From Candidatus Kaistia colombiensis (GTDB taxonomy: Bacteria > Pseudomonadota > Alphaproteobacteria > Rhizobiales > Kaistiaceae): a DNA stretch of 64,000 bases. The notes beneath the pieces were generated by a model that did not search any database, had not been told where the DNA came from, and saw only the letters and a list, made by a program, of their open reading frames with translations. Position numbers and translations under genes: made by a program. The stretch covers positions 3,734,501-3,798,500 of the forward strand of contig CP119318.1 of assembly GCA_029203105.1 (NCBI GenBank). Direction: 5' to 3'. Each line of letters opens with the position of its first letter. Within the stretch, counting starts at the first letter, position 1. This document shows positions 17,512 through 28,976 of the stretch, piece after piece.

Positions 17512-18786
17512 ATGACCGCTTCCACCGATGCGCGCCTCAGCGTCCTCTCCTCGCTCGCCGAAATCGACCGGCAGCACTGGGATGCCTGCGCCAATCCCGG
17601 CTGGCCATCCACCCGCCCGTTCGGCGACGATCCGTCAGCCTTTCTAAGGGCTTATCATGGTGGAGCGGAATCTCGACCTGAGGCAAGCGGGCCTGAATCA
17701 AAGTCTCAACGACCTGCCTATAACCCGTTCATTTCCTACGACTTTCTGCATGCGCTCGAAGAATCGGGCTCGGCTACCGGCCGCACCGGCTGGCAGGCGC
17801 GGCATCTCGTGCTCGACGGGGAAGACGGCAGGCCGGTCGGCATCGTGCCGTGCTACCAGAAACCCCATTCCATGGGCGAATACGTCTTCGATCAGGGCTG
17901 GGCCGATGCCTATGATCGCGCCGGCGGCCGTTACTATCCGAAGCTGCAGGTCTCGGTTCCGTTCACGCCGGCGACCGGACGGCGGCTGCTGACGCGGGCC
18001 GATGCGCCACCAGCCGCGCGCGAGCTGCTGGTGGCGGGATTGCTCGAGCTCTGCCGCCAGCTGCGCACCTCGTCCATCCACGCGACCTTCCTGGAAGAGC
18101 CCGACGCCGACCTGCTCGACGACAGCGGTTTCCTCGCCCGCATGGACCAGCAGTTCCATTTCATCAACGAAGGCTATCGCGACTACGACGACTTCCTCGA
18201 CGCGCTGGCCTCGCGCAAGCGCAAGACGATCCGGCGCGAACGGCGCGAGGCGCTGGCCGATGGCATCACCGTCGAACACCTGACCGGCGCCGCCATCACC
18301 GAGGCCGACTGGGACGTCTTCTTCAGCTTCTACATGAACACGGGCTCGCGAAAATGGGGGCGACCCTATCTGAACCGGCGCTTCTTCTCGCTGCTCGGCG
18401 AGCGCATGGCCGACCGCATCCTGCTGATCATTGCCAAGCGCGACGGCATGCCGATCGCCGGCGCCCTCAACCTGATCGGCTCGGATGCGCTCTACGGCCG
18501 TTACTGGGGCGCGTCCGAGGACGTGCCCTTCCTGCATTTCGAGATCTGCTACCATCAGGCCGTCGACTGGGCGATCGCTCACCGTTTGCCGCGGGTCGAA
18601 GCCGGCGCGCAGGGCGACCACAAGCTGGCACGCGGCTATCGCCCGATCGTCACCCGCTCGGCCCACTGGATCGCGGACCGCGGCCTCAGGCGCGCCGTTG
18701 CGGATTACCTGTCGCGCGAGCGCGAAGCGGTTGCCGCCGATCACGAATTCCTCGACGAGCACACGCCCTTCAAAGCTGATACGTGA
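17512..18786 (+). CDS. COG3146/DUF482 peptidogalycan-like GNAT/FemAB protein
   Basis: 424 residues of the COG3146 family, which has a FemAB/GNAT-type fold. Motifs are YNPFISYDFLHALEESGSA, GWADAYDRAGGRYYPKLQVSVPFTP, FHFINEGYRDYDDFLDALASRKRKTIRRERREA and YLNRRFFSLLGERM. The acceptor is unknown; aminoacyl transfer to an envelope molecule is only suggested by the fold. A polar insert of about 40 residues separates the N-terminal WDACAN from YNPF. The ATG at 17512 begins the conserved N-terminus; an upstream extension is not conserved. A sulfatase-like gene follows after 5 nt. Confidence 0.82.
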   Translation: MTASTDARLSVLSSLAEIDRQHWDACANPGWPSTRPFGDDPSAFLRAYHGGAESRPEASGPESKSQRPAYNPFISYDFLHALEESGSATGRTGWQARHLVLDGEDGRPVGIVPCYQKPHSMGEYVFDQGWADAYDRAGGRYYPKLQVSVPFTPATGRRLLTRADAPPAARELLVAGLLELCRQLRTSSIHATFLEEPDADLLDDSGFLARMDQQFHFINEGYRDYDDFLDALASRKRKTIRRERREALADGITVEHLTGAAITEADWDVFFSFYMNTGSRKWGRPYLNRRFFSLLGERMADRILLIIAKRDGMPIAGALNLIGSDALYGRYWGASEDVPFLHFEICYHQAVDWAIAHRLPRVEAGAQGDHKLARGYRPIVTRSAHWIADRGLRRAVADYLSREREAVAADHEFLDEHTPFKADT

Positions 18787-18791
18787 TTGCC

Positions 18792-20517
18792 ATGACAGCG
18801 ATTCTTCTCTGGGTCGGCGCCGCGGCCATCCTGCTCGTGACCGAACGGCAAGCGACGAAGGCCCGCCTCCGCGCTCGCTCGCCTTCGCCTTCCTGACCGC
18901 CTGCTTCCTGCTGGTCGTCGGCGACCTGGAGCGAGCGACCCTGCTCGCCCTGATCCTGGCGCTCACCCTCGTCGGCGCCTCCGCCGTCAAGCATCACCAC
19001 AGCGGCATGAAGCTCGCCGTCGCCGATCTGGGCGCTGACCTTCGCCGGCACCATTCCCGTTCATGCTGCGGCAGTACCGGCGCACGGCGACCCTCACCAT
19101 CGCCGCCGCGCTCCTGCTCTTCCTCGCGGCGATAGCGACACTGGCGCTCATCCGTGGCGCCCCCTATCCGCTCACCTCCCGAATTCTGATCCTCGGGCTG
19201 ACGCGGCGGCGCTCTATGCGCTCTGGCGGGCGAATGGCGGCACCGCCTATCGCACGGACGTCACGCAGCAGAAGCGCTTCTTCTCGTTCTTCATCGCATC
19301 TCTGGTCGACGTCGCCAGCTGGTGGCCGACCGGGGGCCTGCGCATGCTGGACGTGGCAGCGACGCCGCTTCAGCTCGCACCCGCGATCGCCGGCCGCCGC
19401 GATATCCGTCCGGATATCATCGTCATCCAGCATGAATCGGTGTTCGATCCCCGGCTTTCGGTCTGCCGGTCGACGAGCGCATCGCGGAATTCCTGACGCC
19501 GAAGGACGCGCTCACCGGCACGCTGCATGTCGACATCTATGGCGGCGGCTCCTGGCAGACGGAATTCAGCCTGCTGACGGGACTGTCCTCCGCCAGCTTC
19601 GGCCCGGATTCCTATTTCCTGTTCAAGAAGGGCGTCGGCCGCTTCCGCCACTCCCTGCCCGGCGAACTCGCCAGCCCTCGGCTACCGCACCATGCTCTCG
19701 ACCAGCTGCCGGCGCGAGTTCATGAACTACGACGCCTTCTACGCCGGCATCGGCGTCGACGAGCGCGTGTTTTCCGACGATTTTCCCGCCGCCCTTCGAT
19801 CTCGCCGCCTTCGAGGTCAACAATTCCGACGCGGCCTTCTTCGCGGCGACGCAGCGGCGCACTGGAGCGCTCGCTCGACCGCGACCCGGCGCCGCGCTTC
19901 CTGATGGCGCTGACCAATTTCAACCACGGCCCGCACGAGACCCGCCTGGTGCCGCCGGGCCGATACGAGGACGAGCGCCGCTTCGCGACTGGCCGCCCTG
20001 CCCGACGGCAATTACGGCGAATACTGCGCCCGCCTGAGCCGAGACCGCCGAAAGCTACGCGGCGTTCAAGGCGGCGCTCAAGCAGCGCTACCCGGGCCGG
20101 CCGATGCTGATCGTGCGCTATGGCGACCACCAGCCGACGCTGACGCGCGCCATCGAGGAGGCCCGCGGCATTCCCCCGGACGACCCGCGCCAGTTCGAGA
20201 CCTTCTATGCGATCGAGGGCGTCAATTTCGAGCCGGCGCTCGACAGCGTGCCGGCGCGGCTCGACATCGCCATGCTCGGTACCGTGGCGCTGCAGGCCTC
20301 CGGCCTGCCGCTCGACGCGGTCACCGCGACCCGCGCCGACCTCATCGCCGAATGCGGCGCGCTCTATGTCGCCACGCCATCGGAGCGCAAGAACCGCTTT
20401 CATCGTACCCTGATCGAGCAGGGCCTGATCGATCTCGGCAAGGCCGCGCCGCAGAGCCTCGGCCGTGCCGGAACGGGCCTGACCGGGCTGAACCACAAGG
20501 ACCGGAGATCCGCATGA
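18792..20517 (+). pseudogene. LTA-synthase-type membrane sulfatase, multiply frameshifted
   Basis: A gene of roughly 575 codons, readable only across several frames. The first ~550 bp encode hydrophobic stretches (MTAILLWVGAAAILLV, ACFLLVVGDLERATLLALIL, TIAAALLLFLAAIATLAL). The periplasmic alkaline-phosphatase-like domain follows: RPDIIVIQHESVFD, VDIYGGGSWQTEFSLLTGLS, a near-intact central part, and GRPMLIVRYGDHQP. Such enzymes transfer phosphoglycerol or similar groups to envelope glycans. At least five indels are needed between 18.83 and 20.05 kb; the last 450 bp are clean. The stop overlaps the start of the HIT gene (ATGA), as expected of a functional operon, so sequence error is likely. 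Confidence 0.72.
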
Positions 20518-20943
20518 CCCAGTATGACGACACCAACATCTTCGCCCGGATCCTGCGCGGCGAGATCCCGTCGCACCGCGTCTACGAGGACGCCGAGGCG
20601 ATCGCCTTCATGGATGTCATGCCGCAGGGCCCCGGCCACCTCCTCGTCGTGCCCAAGTCTCGCGTCGCGCAACCTGCTCGATGCCGATCCCGATGTTCTG
20701 GCGCGCCTGATGCCGGTGGTGCAGAAACTGGCCCGCGCCGCCAAGGCCGCCTTCGCCGCCGACGGCGTCACGGTGATGCAGTTCAACGAACCCGCCTCCG
20801 GCCAAACCGTGTTCCACCTGCACGTTCACATCATCCCGCGCTTCAACGGCGAGCCGCTTCATCCGCACACCGGCGCGATGGAGAAGCCGGAGATCCTGGC
20901 CGAGAACGCCGAACGGGTGCGCGCGGCCCTCAACGCCAAATAA
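20514..20943 (+). pseudogene. HIT-family protein, one frameshift
   Basis: A ~142-residue histidine-triad nucleotide-binding protein split by one apparent extra base near 20660-20670. Before it: MTQYDDTNIFARILRGEIPSHRVYED...GHLLVVPKS. After it: NLLDADPDVLARLMPVVQKLA and the triad HLHVHIIPRF, complete. Such proteins hydrolyse AMP-linked substrates. Dropping the T in AAGTCTCGC restores one frame through the gene. The start overlaps the upstream stop as ATGA, implying translational coupling with the sulfatase gene. Confidence 0.85.
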
Positions 20944-21013
20944 TTCGCTGGCGCCGTGTCACAGGCCGCCGGCCTCTCTCGTCTTGTCTCCGTCAACCCC
21001 ACGGAGAACGATC

Positions 21014-21496
21014 ATGCACGAGAGACTGAACGCCTTCGCCGCCGCCCCGGACGCCATCACGCGCGATGCATGGAGCTGAGCAGGCAAGCTTGCCGCCTCG
21101 AGCGGCATCGAGCACAGCCTGCAGGAGCTGGTGAAGATCCGCGCCTCGCAGATCAATGGCTGCGCCAACTGCCTGCACATGCACACGGCCGACGCGCGCA
21201 AGCATGGCGAGACCGAGGAGCGCATCTACCTGCTCAACGCCTGGCGCGAGTCGCTGCTCTACACGCCGCGCGAGCGCGCCGCCCTCGCCTGGACGGAGGC
21301 GCTGACCCTGCTCGCGCAGACCCAGGCGCACCGGACGCCGACTACGAGGCCGTCCAGGCCGAGTTCTCGCCGACCGAGCAGGTCGAACTGACGCTGCTGA
21401 TCGGCACTGATCAACGCCTGGAACCGGCTTCGCCGTCGGCTTTCCGCACGGTGCATCCGAACGACCGCAAGGCCGCCGCGCAGGCGGGCGGCCTGA
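21014..21496 (+). pseudogene. Carboxymuconolactone decarboxylase (AhpD-like) protein, frameshifted
   Basis: An AhpD-like protein of about 155 residues with a broken frame. The N-terminus is MHERLNAFAAAPDAI, the redox motif is in LVKIRASQINGCANCLHMHT (CxxC followed by His), and the C-terminal helices contain EFSPTEQVELTLLIGT and GFRTVHPNDRK. Frame changes are needed near 21080, 21325, 21410 and 21450, and no stop is reached in the final frame, so the 3' limit is approximate. Family members act as thiol-dependent peroxidase partners or decarboxylases. It precedes a SigJ-type sigma gene, a pairing often seen in bacteria. Confidence 0.75.
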
Positions 21497-21570
21497 CGAT
21501 CTCTCTCCCGGCCTGCGCCAAGGTACGCGGGCCGCCGGGAGAGCATTCTGCAGACACCGGGAGATGCGAC

Positions 21571-22474
21571 ATGGTCGACGCGTCCACCGCCGAGTTCGAA
21601 CAGCACCGGCGCTTTCCTGACCGGGCTTGCCTACCGCATGCTCGGATCGCTGGCGGATGCCCAGGATATCGTGCAGGACGCATTCCTGCGCTGGCACGGC
21701 GCGGCGCCGGCCGGGCTGACCAGCCCTCGCGCCTGGCTCGGCACCATTGTCACCCGGCTCTGCCTCGACATGATGAAATCGGCCCGCGCACGGCGCGAGA
21801 CCTATGTCGGGCAATGGCTGCCCGAGCCGGTCATCACGCCGCTCGGAACGGCGGATCCCGCGCTGGCGGCCGAGGAGCGCATCGACGCGCCGGTCGCGCT
21901 GATGTTGGCGATGGAGCGCCTGTCGCCACTCGAACGCGCCGTGTTCATCCTGCACGAGCTGTTCGACTTCGAGTTCGACGAGATCGCGGGCGCCATCGAC
22001 CGCAGCGAGACGGCCTGCCGGCAGTTGCTCGTTCGCGCGCGAAACCATGTCGGCGATGGCCGCCGCCGCTTCGAGGTCGACACCGCCGAAGCGGCGCGGG
22101 TCGCGAGCGCCTTCTTCGCCGCGATCGGCAGCGGCGACGCCTCCAGCCTGCGCGACCTCCTGGCGGAGGCGGCGCAGATGCACAGCGACGGCGGCGGCAA
22201 ACGTCTGGCAACACTCAACGTCATCCGCGGCGCCGACAAGATCAGCCGCTTCTTCGTCGGCATCGCCCAGAAGCGCGGGCCGGAAGCCTTCCGCAACTGG
22301 TCGGGCCCGCTGCTCGTCAACGGGCTCCCCGGCTATGTCTCGGCCGACGACACCGGCATCGTCCAGACGACAGCGCTGGAGATCGACAGCGGCCGCATCG
22401 TCGCCGTGTACATCATGCGCAATCCCGACAAGCTCGCCAGCGCGGAGACCTTCCTGCATCCCGCCGACGCCTGA
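21571..22474 (+). pseudogene. SigJ-type ECF sigma factor with SnoaL domain, one frameshift near the start
   Basis: About 300 residues. Only one indel, near 21615 (an extra T in CGCTTTCC), separates MVDASTAEFEQHRRF from LTGLAYRMLGSLADAQDIVQDAFLRW; everything after is open. Sigma region 2 (DAQDIVQDAFLRW) and region 4 (MERLSPLERAVFILHELFDFEFDEIAGAI) are followed by a SnoaL-like C-terminal domain (EAARVASAFFAAIGSGD...VAVYIMRNPDKLA). This is the ECF41/SigJ architecture, in which the C-terminal domain modulates activity and the neighbouring AhpD/CMD-like gene is the usual target. GGGAGA stands before the ATG at 21571. A strong terminator follows. Confidence 0.85.
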
Positions 22475-22489
22475 AGCTCGACGCAAGAA

Positions 22490-22519
22490 AAAGGGCAGGA
22501 CGCTGGCGTCCTGCCCTTT
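22490..22519. terminator. Bidirectional terminator between sigma gene and clpA
   Basis: A perfect 13-bp stem (AAAGGGCAGGACG and complement) with a CTGG loop. A-rich sequence precedes and TTTC follows, so it can end both the convergent sigma-factor and clpA transcripts. Confidence 0.88.
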
Positions 22520-22540
22520 CCGTGTCGTCGCACGAACGGA

Positions 22541-24977
<2,437 letters not shown>

Positions 24978-24986
24978 GTTAGGACC

Positions 24987-25316
24987 TCACTTCCTTTCCA
25001 TCACGCATTGCAGCGGATGCTGGTGTTTGCGCGCGAAATCCATCACCTGGGTGACCTTGGTCTCGGCCACTTCATAGGTGAAGACACCACACTCCCCCAC
25101 GCCATGCTGATGCACATGCAGCATGATCTGCGTCGCCTCCTCACGGTTCTTGTTGAAGAACCGCTCGACCACATGCACGACGAACTCCATCGGCGTGTAG
25201 TCGTCGTTCAGTAGCAGAACGCGATACAGGTTCGGCCGTTTGGTCTTTGGCCGCGTTTTGGTGATGACGCCGACGTCGCTGTCGCCATCATCGGAACGAC
25301 GAGTTTCATTGCTCAT
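24987..25316 (-). CDS. clpS: ATP-dependent Clp protease adaptor ClpS
   Basis: 109 residues. After a polar N-terminus, the adaptor core shows RPNLYRVLLLNDDYTPMEFVVHVVERFF, QIMLHVHQHGVG and GVFTYEVAETKV, including the DDYTPMEFV residues that contact N-degrons. ClpS hands N-end-rule substrates to ClpA. It lies directly upstream of clpA in the same direction with a 9-nt gap, so the two form one operon. The ATG at 25316 gives the normal length. Confidence 0.96.
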   Translation of the reverse strand: MSNETRRSDDGDSDVGVITKTRPKTKRPNLYRVLLLNDDYTPMEFVVHVVERFFNKNREEATQIMLHVHQHGVGECGVFTYEVAETKVTQVMDFARKHQHPLQCVMERK

Positions 25317-25774
25317 AGGGCTCGATCAATACGTCGCGAAAACGGAATCCTGCCGACAATCACGCTGCAGCGCAATCGCTCATTTCGAGCATCCGCGCCG
25401 CCACGCGCAAGACCCAGCGGGAGAGATATCGAGGTTTTATATGGGGAGGCTTCGCGGGGATGGAAGTGCGCCATGCTCGCCGCACCGATACCCCATCTAT
25501 TTGCGCCGCATATCCAGCGGCTCCGAACGCCGAGATCAGGCTAGAATCCGCGCTTGCGCGGCCATCTCCGGCAACTTTCGCCCAGCGTTCGGCAAGGGCA
25601 TGCACCGCACCTCGCCAGACGGCCTCTATGGCCGCTAGCTCGACCTTAAAACCAAAAAGGACGCACCCATCAACAGAAACCGCACGGGCTGCAGCCGAGA
25701 TATTCTGGGCCGCAGCCAGCAGCAGGATGGCCGCCCTTGGCGAACCGGTCGTCCGGTTCGCAGCTGCAACAGGC
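25317..25774. other. Intergenic region between phasin and clpS
   Basis: 458 bp without a convincing gene; a minus-strand frame of ~148 codons exists but has no recognisable domain, overlaps the phasin gene and has no good ribosome binding site. A 9-bp perfect stem with a TCGT loop (25740-25761) lies 14 nt past the phasin stop and may end that transcript, though no T-run follows. The clpS-clpA promoter should lie in the part near 25320-25400. Confidence 0.55.
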
Positions 25775-26107
25775 CTATTTCGGGAACGCCCCGAACATGC
25801 GTTCATACGGCTTGCAGGCGTCGCGCGTCACCTCGGTCATCATCGTGCCGAGCTTCGACATCTGGGCCATGTAGCCCTCGCAGGTCGACTTGACGTACTC
25901 GCTCTGCGCCTCGACCACCTTGTCGACGCTGGACGAGGTCAGGATCTTCTCCAGTGCCGCCGAACCGGTCTCGAAGTTCTTCTTCGAATAGTCGGCCGCC
26001 TCGACCATGAGCGCCTGCAGCCCCTGGCTCATCGAGCCGAAGCTTTCCATGGCCATGTCGATGCCCTGCTGGCTCGCCTTCTGCATGCCGTCGAAATCCT
26101 GGATCAA
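25775..26107 (-). CDS. Phasin family protein
   Basis: 110 residues of the phasin 2 family: almost entirely helical, with IQDFDGMQKASQQGIDMAMESFGSM, LQALMVEAADYSKKNFETG and DKVVEAQSEYVKSTCEGYMAQMSKLG. Phasins coat polyhydroxyalkanoate granules. The family's usual N-terminus (MIQ..E..QK) fits a TTG start at 26107, which has GGGGAGG 8 nt upstream; a longer frame to 26152 lacks this. A GCAC-AATA-GTGC palindrome lies about 100 bp upstream. No pha biosynthesis gene is in the window. Confidence 0.82.
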   Translation of the reverse strand: MIQDFDGMQKASQQGIDMAMESFGSMSQGLQALMVEAADYSKKNFETGSAALEKILTSSSVDKVVEAQSEYVKSTCEGYMAQMSKLGTMMTEVTRDACKPYERMFGAFPK

Positions 26108-26538
26108 AGGAAGGGCCTCCCCGCTCAAACCATGCCAAAACTGGCTCAACAAGAGGCACGTTCCAGCACCGCAGCACCGAAGTCAAGGAATTCTGCTGCA
26201 ACGCACAATAGTGCAAATCGCTTGCCGACGCTGCGGAAGCCCGCCGCCGCCCCAAAACGGGACCCAAAACCCATCGGTCATTTTTACGGTTTCGTAACGG
26301 CGTTTCCCTAGCTTCCATTTACTAGGCTGGACAGCCGCGCGTTCTGGACGCGAGCAGTTTTCTGAGGCCGGGACGGAACTTTGCAAAGCATGCGCTGGCG
26401 GCCGCCATTTCGGCCCGTGCGCGGCAACGACAAATCGCCGTGCCTGCCTCAAAAAAGTTCCGGTTTTACGGTGAGTTGGCAATTGGGCACTGCCGGAGTC
26501 AAAGCTCCGGTTCTGCGAGACGCGGAGTGATCACTCAT
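26108..26538. other. Divergent intergenic region, phasin / D,D-carboxypeptidase
   Basis: 431 bp between divergent starts, with no reading frame of interest. It must hold promoters for both genes. The only structured element I see is the small palindrome described separately at 26203-26214. Sequence near 26270-26330 is less GC-rich (TTTTTACGGTTTCGTAACGG) and could be promoter DNA. Confidence 0.5.
26203..26214. promoter_or_regulatory. Palindrome upstream of phasin gene, possible PhaR/AniA-type site
   Basis: GCAC-AATA-GTGC with flanking TGCTGCAAC and AAAT. TGC/GCA-rich sites upstream of phasin genes are bound by PhaR-type repressors in other Proteobacteria. Assignment is by analogy and position only. 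Confidence 0.35.
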
Positions 26539-28101
26539 ATGTTGATGGGCTTGAACCCTCTCGGCCGGCATTGCCTCCGCTCGGTTCGACGCGCCGTGGC
26601 CGGTATCCTTGTCGCCGGCGTGGCGCTGACAGCGGTCACCGTCGAGGCCTCCGCAGCCCCCAACTCGTCCATCGTCGTCGATGCCAAGACCGGCAAGGTG
26701 CTCTATTCGAAGGAGCCGGACGCGCTGCGCCGGCCCGCCTCGCTCACCAAGATGATGACCCTCTACCTGCTGTTCGGCGAGCTGGAGAGCGGCAGGCTCA
26801 CCATGTCGTCGCGCCTTCGCGTTTCCGATTTCGCATCGCGTCAGCGGCCGACCAAGCTCGGCCTCAAGCCCGGTTCGACCATCGCCGTCCGCGATGCCAT
26901 GCTCGGCCTGATCACGCGCTCCGCCAACGACGCCGCCGTGGTCATCGCCGAAAACCTGGCGGGTTCCGAGGCGGCCTTCGCCCAGCGCATGACCAAGACT
27001 GCCCGGTCGATCGGCATGAGCCGCACCACCTTCCGCAACGCTTCCGGCCTGCCGAATGACGGGCAGTGGTCGACGGCGCGCGACATGGCGACGCTCGGCC
27101 GCGCGCTGCAGGATCGCTACCCCCGCTACTACAAGTTCTTCGCGACCAAGAGCTTTGTCTACAACGGCCGCGTCATCAACGGTCACAACCGTCTGCTCGG
27201 CCGCGTCGACGGCGTCGACGGCATCAAGACCGGCTACACCAATGCATCGGGCTTCAACCTGGTTTCGTCCGTGAAGCGCGACAACCGCGCCCTGGTCGCC
27301 ACCGTGATGGGTGGCAACACCGGCGCGGCTCGCGACCGGCAGATGGCGGGCCTGCTCGAAAAGTACCTGCCGGTCGCCTATGCCGGCCCGGCCAAGTCAC
27401 GCTCGCTGTTCGCCCGCGCCAACAGCGCTCCGGCGCCCGCCGTAGACGATGATGCCGATACGGCCGAGGTCGCTGTCGCGGCCGCCGAGCCCGCGCCGGC
27501 ACCGGCGCCGGTCCCAGCCACGCGCCCCGCCCGCGCCGAACCGGTTGCCGTGGCAGCCGTCGCCGCGCCGGCCAGGAAGGCGGCGCCGGTCCCGACGCCC
27601 GCTCCGGTCCAGGTGGCCGATGTCGAGGACGAGCAGCCCGTCTCCGTCCAGGCCTATGCGGCCGAGCCGATCGAGCCCGCCGCCGCCAAGGGCCCGCGCA
27701 TGGTCTTCCAGACCGGCCCGGCCGGCAAGGAGATCGCTCGTCCGTCCGTCAAGACGGCCTCGATCATCCAGGCGGTTCCGACCGCGGACGACGAGACGGC
27801 CGACAGCGTCACGGGCAGCATCGCCGCCTCGGCTGCGCCCGTCGCTGAAATCGCCGATGGCTGGAAGATTCAGATTGCAGCTGCGCCGGACGAAGATGGT
27901 GCTAAACTGATGCTCGATCGCGCCAAGTCCAAGGCCGGCAAGATGCTCGCCAGCGCAACGCCGAGCGTCGAGCCTGTCGCGAAGGGCGCATCGACCCTTT
28001 ACCGGGCCCGCTTTGCCGGGTTCGACAACAAGGATCAGGCCCGCGCCGTTTGCGCCTACCTGACGAAACGCGATGTTTCCTGCCTTGCCATCCGTCAATA
28101 G
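26539..28101 (+). CDS. D-alanyl-D-alanine carboxypeptidase with C-terminal SPOR domain
   Basis: 520 residues. Signal peptide (cleavage near ASAA, residue 40), then a penicillin-binding S11 domain with the SxxK motif at Ser68-Lys71 (SLTK), SAN (ITRSANDAAV) and KTG (GIKTGYTNASG). A Pro/Ala-rich linker of about 130 residues leads to a SPOR domain in the last ~80 residues (DGWKIQIAAAPDEDGAKLML...CAYLTKRDVSCLAI). The enzyme trims stem peptides; SPOR would target denuded glycan at the division septum. ATGs at 26539 and 26545 are both possible. It is divergent from the phasin gene. Confidence 0.93.
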   Translation: MLMGLNPLGRHCLRSVRRAVAGILVAGVALTAVTVEASAAPNSSIVVDAKTGKVLYSKEPDALRRPASLTKMMTLYLLFGELESGRLTMSSRLRVSDFASRQRPTKLGLKPGSTIAVRDAMLGLITRSANDAAVVIAENLAGSEAAFAQRMTKTARSIGMSRTTFRNASGLPNDGQWSTARDMATLGRALQDRYPRYYKFFATKSFVYNGRVINGHNRLLGRVDGVDGIKTGYTNASGFNLVSSVKRDNRALVATVMGGNTGAARDRQMAGLLEKYLPVAYAGPAKSRSLFARANSAPAPAVDDDADTAEVAVAAAEPAPAPAPVPATRPARAEPVAVAAVAAPARKAAPVPTPAPVQVADVEDEQPVSVQAYAAEPIEPAAAKGPRMVFQTGPAGKEIARPSVKTASIIQAVPTADDETADSVTGSIAASAAPVAEIADGWKIQIAAAPDEDGAKLMLDRAKSKAGKMLASATPSVEPVAKGASTLYRARFAGFDNKDQARAVCAYLTKRDVSCLAIRQ

Positions 28102-28155
28102 CGGCTGGCCGCATACCCGATTTTCGCCCTCCTTCTTTGTATTTGCGTCTGGGAG

Positions 28156-28788
28156 TTAGCGATGTCCGCCGAGGAGTCTTTCCTTCGCCTCGTTGATTTG
28201 GGCGGCCAAGAACGTCGATCCCCCCTGGTCGGGATGGACTCGTTTCATCAGCCGTCGGTAGGCCGCTCTGATTTCGGCCTCGGAAGCGCCGGCCGAAAGG
28301 CCAAGGATCTGGTAGGCCTGCTCATCTGTCATGGCGCCCGCGCGCGCCGGGCGGCGCGGCCCGCCTGCCGGGTCACCCTCGACGTTTTCACGCCAACCGG
28401 GAATTCGGCGGTCGAGATAAGCTTCGAGTAGCGCGCGGTCGCGGGCCCTGCCCGCGACTTCGGAATAGAGAACGACGAGTTCATCGCGGCCGAGCGTATC
28501 GAGCGCCCGGCCGGAGAAGCGGCCTTGTCGGACCTGGTTTCCCTCGATCCACGGCTTCATTGTCTCCAGGATCTTCGGCTTCAGCAGCCAGAGGCCGATG
28601 GCAAGAAGCGGGATGCCCGCCCCCAGCCGTCCCGTCGCCGCCGTGAAGATCCCGGTCGAGATCAGCGCCCCGGCGGCGCCGCGCCGCACCGAACGCCCCA
28701 GCGCATGCGCCCCTTTCTCGCCTCCGAACAGGAAGGCGATGCCGATCGACACGGCAAGCACGCCCAGGAACGGGATAATCAGGCCCAT
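28156..28788 (-). CDS. Membrane-anchored DnaJ-domain protein
   Basis: 210 residues. Two hydrophobic segments at the N-terminus (MGLIIPFLGVLAVSIGIAFLF and GAGIPLLAIGLWLL) are followed by a linker and a C-terminal J domain (AYQILGLSAGASEAEIRAAYRRLMKRVHPDQGGSTFLAAQINEAKERLL). The HPD motif that stimulates Hsp70 is intact. The layout resembles TIM14/Pam18-like or DjlA-type anchored co-chaperones. GGAGAG lies just before the ATG at 28788. It is divergent from panC. Confidence 0.88.
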   Translation of the reverse strand: MGLIIPFLGVLAVSIGIAFLFGGEKGAHALGRSVRRGAAGALISTGIFTAATGRLGAGIPLLAIGLWLLKPKILETMKPWIEGNQVRQGRFSGRALDTLGRDELVVLYSEVAGRARDRALLEAYLDRRIPGWRENVEGDPAGGPRRPARAGAMTDEQAYQILGLSAGASEAEIRAAYRRLMKRVHPDQGGSTFLAAQINEAKERLLGGHR

Positions 28789-28976
28789 CGGCTCTCCAGA
28801 CTGGCCGATTCCGTCCGGCCCCTCTCCCTCTATTGCGGACAAGTATCGGTCGCGGCAAGGGCCGGCGCTGCGATGGATGCCGCGCACATGATTTGCTAAA
28901 CAGTCGCCGCGCGGTTGGGAGTCGCCCGACGCCATCGCCGGCGACTCCCGATCGCATTCGCGCAAAGAGGAATGCC

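Noticed and set aside
25360..25806. Possible 148-residue protein downstream of the phasin gene
   Set aside because: No recognisable domain, poor ribosome site, and overlap with the phasin 3' end. I treat the stretch as intergenic.
27480..27700. Ala/Pro-rich low-complexity part of the carboxypeptidase as a tandem repeat
   Set aside because: The codons vary and no exact unit recurs; it is an ordinary flexible linker before the SPOR domain.
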